Origin: Sphingomonadales bacterium
Lineage (GTDB): Bacteria; Pseudomonadota; Alphaproteobacteria; Sphingomonadales; Sphingomonadaceae
Direction: 5' to 3'
NCBI GenBank assembly: GCA_017304125.1
Contig: JAFKLV010000101.1
Coordinates: 1 to 6,595 of the forward strand
Length of the DNA stretch: 6,595 bases
Part shown: piece by piece, positions 1-4,955 of the stretch
Position numbering within the stretch: position 1 is the first letter of the stretch
Layout: each line of letters starts with the position of its first letter
Notes under the pieces: generated by a model
The model's input: only the letters and a program-made list of their open reading frames with translations
Databases searched by the model: none
Told to the model about the DNA's origin: nothing
Made by a program: the position numbers and the translations under genes

Positions 1-661
1 CGCCGATCTCGCCCGCCGCGACCTCGGTATTCTGGTTCTGGATCGCGGTGATCACATCGCCCGGGATCAGCGAGTAGCTGGCGAGCTTGGCCGGATCGAG
101 CCAGACGCGCATCGCATATTGCGAGCCGAACACATTGGTGTCGCCCACGCCCTGCAAGCGGCCGAGCGGCTCCTGCAGGTTGGAGACGAGATAGTCCGAC
201 ACGTCCTGATTGGTCAGCTTGTCGGTGATGTCATAGACGCCGGCGATCAGCAGGAAGTCCGGGTTGGACTTGCGCACCGACAGGCCCTGTTGCTGGACCT
301 GCGTCGGCAGCCGGCTGATCGCCTGCTGCACCTGATTTTGCACCTGTACCTGCGCGATATCGGGGTCGGTGCCCTTGGCGAAGGTGGCGGTGATCCCGAC
401 CGATCCGCGCGACGAGGAAGAGGAGGTGAAATAGAGCAGCCCGTCGATCCCGGTGAGCTGCTGCTCGATCACCTGGGTGACCGAATTCTGGATCGTCAGC
501 GCGTTGGCGCCGGGATAATTGGCGCGCACCGAAACCTGTGGCGGCGCGACATCGGGATATTGCGCGATCGGCAGCTTCAGGATCGCGCCGATCCCGGCCA
601 TCATCACGATGATCGCCAGCACCCAGGCAAAGATCGGCCGGTCGATGAAAATGCGCGACAC
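1..661 (-). CDS. RND efflux permease, AcrB/MexB family (N-terminal part, runs off left edge)
   Basis: Inner-membrane proton/substrate antiporter of a tripartite HAE1-type RND efflux pump. Only the first 220 of about 1,040-1,060 residues usual for the family are present; the gene continues beyond base 1. The translation begins MSRIFIDRPIFAWVLAI, the classic AcrB N-terminus, with TM1 at about residues 9-28. It continues into the periplasmic porter domain with KLPIAQYPDVAPP, NSVTQVIEQQLTGID, GTDPDIAQVQVQNQVQ, VQQQGLSV and FGSQYAMRVW, all matching well-conserved AcrB segments (PN1 and the start of PN2). The last visible stretch, GDVITAIQNQNTEVAAGEIG, is also typical. The start is GTG at 659-661, the first possible start after the adaptor stop; a weak GAAGG lies 11 bases upstream, inside the adaptor gene, so translation is probably coupled. 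The catalytic TM4/TM10 charged residues are outside the window, so substrate and activity cannot be judged. Family assignment is very secure; the exact paralogue (AcrB, MexB, TtgB or other) is not. Confidence 0.96.
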   Translation of the reverse strand, partial: MSRIFIDRPIFAWVLAIIVMMAGIGAILKLPIAQYPDVAPPQVSVRANYPGANALTIQNSVTQVIEQQLTGIDGLLYFTSSSSSRGSVGITATFAKGTDPDIAQVQVQNQVQQAISRLPTQVQQQGLSVRKSNPDFLLIAGVYDITDKLTNQDVSDYLVSNLQEPLGRLQGVGDTNVFGSQYAMRVWLDPAKLASYSLIPGDVITAIQNQNTEVAAGEIG

Positions 662-664
662 GGC

Positions 665-1855
665 TCAGGCGGCCTTCTTGCCCTGATCGGACCCGGCGGC
701 CGGCGGCGCGACGCGCTGCGGCGTATCGGCGCGCACCGGGTTGAGCGCGACATTGGCCTTCAGGTTGCCGGTGCCCTGCGTAATGACATGATCGCCGGGC
801 GCGAGCCCCTTGGTCACCACCCAGGAGGTGCCGTGCGTGCGCTCGGCGGTGACCGTTTTCTGCACCGCCTTGTTGCCTGGGCCGACGATCCACACCGTCG
901 CATTGCCCTTCGGATCGCGCGTCACCGCCGCCTGCGGGACGAGGATCGCATTCTGGTCGATCGCCTGATTGAACAGTGCGCGGACGAACATGCCCGGCAG
1001 CAGCAGCCCGTCGGGATTGGGGAAGCGCGCGCGCAGCGTCACCGTGCCGGTCGACGGATCGACCACCACTTCGGTGAACTCGACGCTGCCGGTGCGGCCA
1101 TATTCGCTGCCGTCCTCCAGCTTCAGCCGCACCGCGGCGCTGACCGGCACCGCGCCGCCGCTCGCCAGACTACGACGCAGCGAGATGATCGCCGCCGCCG
1201 ATTGCTGGATATCGACATAGATCGGATCGAGCTGCTGGATCGTCGCCAGCGGATCGGCCTGGCTGGTGGTGACGAGCGCGCCGACGGTGAACAAAGATCG
1301 CCCGATCCGCCCGGTGATCGGCGCGGGCACGGTTGTGAAGCGCAGGTTGATCCGCGCGGTATCGAGCTGCGCCTTATTCTGCAGGATCGCGGCCTCGGCC
1401 TGGCGCTGCGCGGCGCGCGCGTCGGTATAATCCTGTTTGCTCACCGCCTCGATCTCGGCGAGCGGGCGATAGCGCTCGGCCTTGGTCTTGGCGGCGGCGG
1501 CAGTCGCCTCGGCGCTGGCGAGATTGGCGGACGCCTGATTGGTCGCCGCGCGATAGAGGCTGGGATCGATCTGGTAGAGCGGCTGGCCTTGTTTGACGAT
1601 CGAGCCTTCAGTGAAAAAGCGCCGCTGGACCACGCCGCTGACCTGCGGGCGCACTTCGGAGCTCTGGAAGGCGACGGTGCGTCCCGCCAGTTCGGCGGTC
1701 ATCGGCACATTGCCGGCCTGCGCGACGATATAGCCGACCTCTACCGGTCCGTGCGGTCCCTTGCCCTTGTCGGCCGGAGCGCTATTGCCGCACCCCGCGA
1801 GTAGCAGGGCGACCATCGTAACGCCCATTGCTCCGCCGATCGTTCTCGTGCGCAA
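665..1855 (-). CDS. RND efflux periplasmic adaptor lipoprotein, AcrA/MexA family
   Basis: Membrane-fusion protein of 396 residues, normal for the family, that would bridge the RND permease to an outer-membrane TolC/OprM-type channel. A signal peptide with two early Arg ends in the lipobox LLLAGC, so Cys22 should be lipidated. Next come the first lipoyl half-motif (about 62-98, VRPQVSGVVQRRFFTEGSIVKQGQ), an Ala/Gln/Glu-rich coiled-coil hairpin (about 100-170), and the second lipoyl half (about 174-208, PAPITGRIGRSLFTVGALV). A beta-barrel domain (about 209-297, with the LLPGMFVRA segment) and a membrane-proximal domain (about 300-375) follow, then a Pro/Ala tail ending in GKKAA. The hairpin tip carries the RLS channel-docking motif (R128, L132, S139). 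The start chosen is TTG at 1855: AGGA lies 8 bases upstream and it supplies the positively charged n-region. The only rival, ATG at 1828, would leave a 12-residue leader with no positive charge. The stop lies one codon before the permease start, so this is a two-gene operon. Confidence 0.95.
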   Translation of the reverse strand: MRTRTIGGAMGVTMVALLLAGCGNSAPADKGKGPHGPVEVGYIVAQAGNVPMTAELAGRTVAFQSSEVRPQVSGVVQRRFFTEGSIVKQGQPLYQIDPSLYRAATNQASANLASAEATAAAAKTKAERYRPLAEIEAVSKQDYTDARAAQRQAEAAILQNKAQLDTARINLRFTTVPAPITGRIGRSLFTVGALVTTSQADPLATIQQLDPIYVDIQQSAAAIISLRRSLASGGAVPVSAAVRLKLEDGSEYGRTGSVEFTEVVVDPSTGTVTLRARFPNPDGLLLPGMFVRALFNQAIDQNAILVPQAAVTRDPKGNATVWIVGPGNKAVQKTVTAERTHGTSWVVTKGLAPGDHVITQGTGNLKANVALNPVRADTPQRVAPPAAGSDQGKKAA

Positions 1856-1891
1856 AACCGTGATCCTGCCGAAGGTGGATTGTTATTCGAC

Positions 1892-1905
1892 CGGGCAAAC
1901 GCCCG
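1892..1905 (-). other. Small hairpin in the adaptor leader
   Basis: In the minus-strand transcript the sequence CGGGC-GTTT-GCCCG can form a five-pair GC stem with a four-base loop, about 37 bases before the adaptor TTG. No run of U follows, so it is not an intrinsic terminator. It could be a leader structure affecting translation or stability, or simply chance in high-GC DNA. Confidence 0.3.
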
Positions 1906-1914
1906 ATCGCCTCT

Positions 1915-1938
1915 CGATCCAGCTCGATAGCCGGATCG
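1915..1938. promoter_or_regulatory. 24-base inverted repeat upstream of the efflux operon (candidate operator)
   Basis: Plus-strand arms CGATCCAGCT (1915-1924) and AGCCGGATCG (1929-1938) are inverted copies with one mismatch in ten, around a CGAT spacer. The repeat lies 60-83 bases before the adaptor start codon and 24 bases after the crotonase stop. A weak -10-like TATATG (minus strand, 1952-1947) would place a transcript start right at its edge, a fitting position for a repressor. RND operons are often controlled by TetR-type repressors (AcrR, MexR-like MarR, TtgR) that bind palindromes of about this size. In RNA the mismatch becomes a G-U pair, so a ten-pair stem with a tetraloop is also possible; no U-run follows, which argues against an intrinsic terminator. 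The repeat is seen directly; its function is inferred. Confidence 0.45.
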
Positions 1939-1961
1939 TTCGCAGACATATAGCCTTGAAA

Positions 1962-2735
1962 TTAGGCGCGAATGAAATTGCCAGGACGGCGCTCTGCAAC
2001 CGCCCGAATTCCTTCGCGGAAATCGGCGGTGGCCATTAGCCGATCCTGCTCTGCGCGCTCATGTTCGGTTTGACGACGAACCGCTTCGGCGAGCTCGCCG
2101 CGCAGCGTGGCGCGCGTCGCCTCGACCCCCAATGGCGCGGCGGCGGCGATTTCGGCGGCGAGCGCGGTCGCCGCGGCGCGCAATTCCTCGGCCGGGACGA
2201 GTTCGTCGATCAGCCCCCAGGCCAGCGCATCCGCCGCCTTCACGCGGCGACCGGTGAGCAGCATCAGCGCCGCTTTCTGCTGCCCGACGACGCGCGGCAA
2301 GGTGTGCGAGATGCCGAAGCCGGCGTGGAAGCCGAGGCTGACGAAATTGGCCGAAAAGCGTGCTTCCGGCGTGGCGACGCGGAAATCGGCGACCAGCGCG
2401 AGCCCCAGGCCGGCGCCGACCGCCGATCCCTGGATCGCGGCGACGATCGGCTTGCGCGCCGCGAACAGCCGCACCGCATTGCGATAGAGGATCGGGGTCT
2501 CCGCCTCACCGCTGTCGGTCACCAGCACCTTGTCGCCGGACAGGTCCGCGCCCCCGCAGAATACCCGCCCGTTGGTCGCGAGCACGATCGCGCGGCAGGA
2601 ATCGTCGCGATCCAGCGCCTCCAGCGTATCGGCGAGCGCGCCGATCAGCGCGGCGTTGACGTGATTATGCGGCGGCCGATCGATCACCACCGTCGCGACG
2701 TGATTGGCGATGGAGACTTCGATATGCTGCGTCAT
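1962..2735 (-). CDS. Crotonase-superfamily protein (enoyl-CoA hydratase/isomerase-like), catalytic glutamates absent
   Basis: Cytoplasmic protein of 257 residues, the usual length for a single-domain crotonase. Members bind acyl-CoA thioesters and stabilise an enolate in an oxyanion hole. The family pattern is clear: N-terminal VATVVIDRPPHN (13-24), first oxyanion-hole loop FCGGADL (59-65), and the signature IVAAIQGSAVGAGLGLALVADF (97-118), with the C-terminal helical region ending ATADFREGIRAVAERRPGNF. Aligning by eye to mitochondrial hydratase, the two catalytic Glu positions (rat Glu144 and Glu164) are Gly111 and Phe131, and the Asp used by PaaG-type isomerases is Gly139. A simple hydratase reaction is therefore unlikely and the true substrate is unknown; His137 in GFHAGFG is the nearest ionisable side chain. 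The start is ATG at 2735, where homologues begin (MTQHIEVSIANHVATVVIDR) and with a GGA five to seven bases upstream. The frame stays open further upstream to a TTG at 2840, but that extension is Arg-rich and unlike the family. It is codirectional with the efflux operon but separated by 106 bases. Confidence 0.9.
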   Translation of the reverse strand: MTQHIEVSIANHVATVVIDRPPHNHVNAALIGALADTLEALDRDDSCRAIVLATNGRVFCGGADLSGDKVLVTDSGEAETPILYRNAVRLFAARKPIVAAIQGSAVGAGLGLALVADFRVATPEARFSANFVSLGFHAGFGISHTLPRVVGQQKAALMLLTGRRVKAADALAWGLIDELVPAEELRAAATALAAEIAAAAPLGVEATRATLRGELAEAVRRQTEHERAEQDRLMATADFREGIRAVAERRPGNFIRA

Positions 2736-2912
2736 GCGATCCGTCCGCTCGATGGGGGAGACGCTCCATCGCCTTGTTTGCCCGGCCGTGGCAACCCCCC
2801 GCCGCGGCGCGAGACCGCGTCGCCGATGCAACCCTTGCAAAAATGACGCGTTCCCCTTGCTCGGGGGAGATTATGAATTCTATCCTGCACCCCGGCGAGA
2901 AAGGGGTCGCGT
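2736..2912. promoter_or_regulatory. Divergent intergenic region between crotonase and tamA
   Basis: This 177-base region must hold the promoters for the minus-strand crotonase and the plus-strand tamA-tamB pair. On the plus strand the best match I find is TTGCTC (2857-2862) and TATCCT (2881-2886) with an 18-base spacer, which would give a leader of about 20 bases before the tamA GTG; it is a weak match. I find no convincing -35/-10 pair for the crotonase. A CCCC-TTGCTC-GGGG mini-hairpin (2853-2866) overlaps the proposed -35. The two copies of TTGCA on the minus strand around 2826-2839 are short and may be chance. The presence of promoters is inferred from gene layout more than from motifs. 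Confidence 0.35.
2901..2906 (+). promoter_or_regulatory. Ribosome binding site deciding the tamA GTG start
   Basis: AAGGGG sits six bases before the GTG at 2913. There is no other usable in-frame start between the upstream TGA (2874-2876) and this GTG, and starting here gives an intact signal peptide, so the site supports the chosen start. Confidence 0.65.
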
Positions 2913-4955
2913 GTGGCGTTTGCGGTTGGTCGTTTATATCCGGTGACAACCGCATTGTTGGTCCTCGCCCCGGTATCGGCGCACGCGCAGGCGGCGCCGG
3001 ATCCGCAGGATAACAAGCCGATCGTCCCCGATGCCGAGTTCGAAAAGGCGCTCCCGCCGCTGTCGAACGACATCAATGCGCCGCTTGAAGCGATCCAGAC
3101 GCCGGCGCCGCCGCCCGCGCAGGCCGCCCCGGTCGATCCCGCGCTCGAGCAGCCGCTCGCGCCGATCACCAGCTTCGAGAGTACCCCGCTCGAAACGGCC
3201 GCCGACGTGAAGGACAAGGCGGCGCCCGTGATCCACTATGAGACGGTGACGCGCGGACTGGAGGAGATCGGGCTGGCCGGCCAGTTCAAATCCTTGTCCT
3301 CGCTGCGCAGCGGCGGCGGCAAGGCGACCAATGCCACGCAGATCAGGGCGCGGGCGCGCGAGGATGAGGCGCTGGCGGTGCGGCTGATGAAGTCGCTCGG
3401 CTATTATGACGGCACTGCCGTATCGACGATCGAGCAGGTGCCGAACCAGCCGGGGATGCTCCGCGCGGTGGTCAGCGCGACGCCGGGCAAGCTCTATCAC
3501 CTCGGCGCGATCAACGTGGTCGCGCCGCCGACCGTGCCGCCGGGGCTGATCCGCGAACAATTGCCGCTCAAGACCGGCGATGCGATCGATGCGCTGCGCA
3601 TCCAGGGCGCCGAGGCCAATGTCAGCCTCGCCCTGCCGCAACACGGCTATCCCTTCGCCAAGGTCGGGCAGCGCGATATCCTGCTCGATGAGACGACGCT
3701 GACCGGCGACTATACCCTCCCGGTCGAGCCCGGTGTGCGTGGATCGTTCGGCGCGCTCCGCACGACCGGCGACAAGATATTCTCGATCAAGCATCTCAAC
3801 GTCTTCCGGCGCTTCAAGCCGGGCGACCTCTATGACGTGCGGATGACCGACGATCTGCGCAAGGCGCTTGCCGCGACCGCCTTGTTCAATTCGATCTCGG
3901 TCGAGCCGGTCGCCACCGGCCAGCCGGGGCCGGACGGCACCGAACTGGTCGATCTGCTCGTCCGCCAGAGCAAGGGGCCGTCGCACAGCCTCGCCGGGAC
4001 CGCCGGCTATGGAACGGGCGAGGGGTTCAAGCTCGAAGGCACCTGGACGAGCCGTAACATGTTCCCGCCGGAGGGCGCGCTGATCCTCGGCGCGATCGCC
4101 GGCACGCAACAGCAGGGCGCCTCCGCCACCTTCCGCCGCGCCAATGCCGGGCAGCGCGATCGCACCTTCTCGATCATCACCAGCGCCAGCCACCAGACCT
4201 ATGACGCGTTCAACGCGATCACCGGGTCGCTCGCGGTGCGCTGGAGCTACGATTCCACGCCGTTGTGGCAGAAGAAGATCACCTATTTCTACGGCGCCGA
4301 ACTCACCGGCACCAACGAAAGCGTCTATGATTTCGCGCGTGGCGAGCGGGTGCGTCGCACCTATGGCATCGCGGCGCTGCCGACGCAGATCATGTACGAT
4401 ACCTCGGACGATCTGCTCAATCCGACGCGCGGCTATCGCCTGAAGCTCAACCTCAGCCCGGAAACCTCGGTGCAGGGTGCGGTCGATCCCTATGTCCGCG
4501 CGATGCTGGAGGCGACTTTCTATTATCCGGTGTCATCGAGCCTGGTGATTGCCGGGCGGGCGCGAGGCGGATCGATCGTCGGGATTTCGCGCGACGATCT
4601 CGCACCGTCGCGGCGCTATTACGGCGGCGGCGGCGGATCGGTGCGCGGCTTCGGTTATCAACGGCTCGGCCCGCTCGATCCGCAGGGCAATCCGGTCGGC
4701 GGGCGCAGCCTTAACGAATTCTCGCTCGAGGCGCGCTATCGCTTCGGCAATTTCGGCATCGTGCCGTTCATCGATGCCGGCAATGCGTATGAAAGCGTGC
4801 TGCCCAAGGGCGGCGACCTGCGCTACGGCGCGGGCATCGGCGGGCGTTTCTACACCAATTTCGGCCCGATGCGGGTCGACATCGCCACCCCGCTCAACCC
4901 GCGCAAGGGCGACAGCCGCGTCGCGCTCTATATCTCGATCGGACAGGCTTTCTGA
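2913..4955 (+). CDS. tamA: TamA, Omp85-family outer-membrane assembly factor
   Basis: Outer-membrane subunit of the translocation and assembly module, 680 residues (E. coli TamA is about 577). A signal peptide (1-25, cleaved after SAHA) is followed by a Pro/Ala-rich stretch (about 26-105) that E. coli TamA lacks. Three POTRA-like domains follow at about 106-192, 193-272 and 275-352; the last contains the typical FKPGDLYDVRMTDDLRKAL pattern, then FNSISVEP and LVDLLV. The barrel domain (about 355-680, Bac_surface_Ag type) has the lid-loop motif VRGF at 577-580 within GGGGGSVRGFGYQRLGP. It also has NPTRGYRL (503-510), VPFIDAGNAY (617-626) and the RYGAGIGGRFYTNFGPMRVDIATPL segment seen in Omp85 proteins, and ends in the C-terminal Phe expected of an outer-membrane barrel. 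The start is GTG with AAGGGG six bases upstream. Its stop codon overlaps the tamB start by one base, and the TamB partner next door separates it from BamA, which has five POTRAs and different neighbours. Confidence 0.93.
   Translation: MAFAVGRLYPVTTALLVLAPVSAHAQAAPDPQDNKPIVPDAEFEKALPPLSNDINAPLEAIQTPAPPPAQAAPVDPALEQPLAPITSFESTPLETAADVKDKAAPVIHYETVTRGLEEIGLAGQFKSLSSLRSGGGKATNATQIRARAREDEALAVRLMKSLGYYDGTAVSTIEQVPNQPGMLRAVVSATPGKLYHLGAINVVAPPTVPPGLIREQLPLKTGDAIDALRIQGAEANVSLALPQHGYPFAKVGQRDILLDETTLTGDYTLPVEPGVRGSFGALRTTGDKIFSIKHLNVFRRFKPGDLYDVRMTDDLRKALAATALFNSISVEPVATGQPGPDGTELVDLLVRQSKGPSHSLAGTAGYGTGEGFKLEGTWTSRNMFPPEGALILGAIAGTQQQGASATFRRANAGQRDRTFSIITSASHQTYDAFNAITGSLAVRWSYDSTPLWQKKITYFYGAELTGTNESVYDFARGERVRRTYGIAALPTQIMYDTSDDLLNPTRGYRLKLNLSPETSVQGAVDPYVRAMLEATFYYPVSSSLVIAGRARGGSIVGISRDDLAPSRRYYGGGGGSVRGFGYQRLGPLDPQGNPVGGRSLNEFSLEARYRFGNFGIVPFIDAGNAYESVLPKGGDLRYGAGIGGRFYTNFGPMRVDIATPLNPRKGDSRVALYISIGQAF

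Noticed and set aside
119..1804. 561-codon plus-strand open frame opposite the efflux genes
   Set aside because: It is antisense to two clearly conserved genes, is dominated by Arg, Gly, Asp, His and Leu with no recognisable domain, and crosses the adaptor-permease junction. High-GC codon use with G/C third positions leaves such antisense frames free of stops.
1915..1938. Intrinsic terminator for the crotonase gene
   Set aside because: The stem is strong enough, but the transcript continues GAGAGGCGATCGG with no U-run, so it does not meet the terminator pattern.
2736..2840. 35-residue N-terminal extension of the crotonase to a TTG at 2840
   Set aside because: The added sequence is Arg-rich and unlike the family, whose members begin close to the ATG at 2735.
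2061..2846. 261-codon plus-strand open frame opposite the crotonase
   Set aside because: The minus-strand frame carries the full crotonase signature; this one is a low-complexity Arg/Asp/Gly-rich antisense frame.
2934..4193. 419-codon minus-strand open frame opposite tamA
   Set aside because: Composition is Arg/Asp/Gly-rich without domains, and the opposite strand codes for a well-recognised Omp85 protein; a GC-driven shadow.
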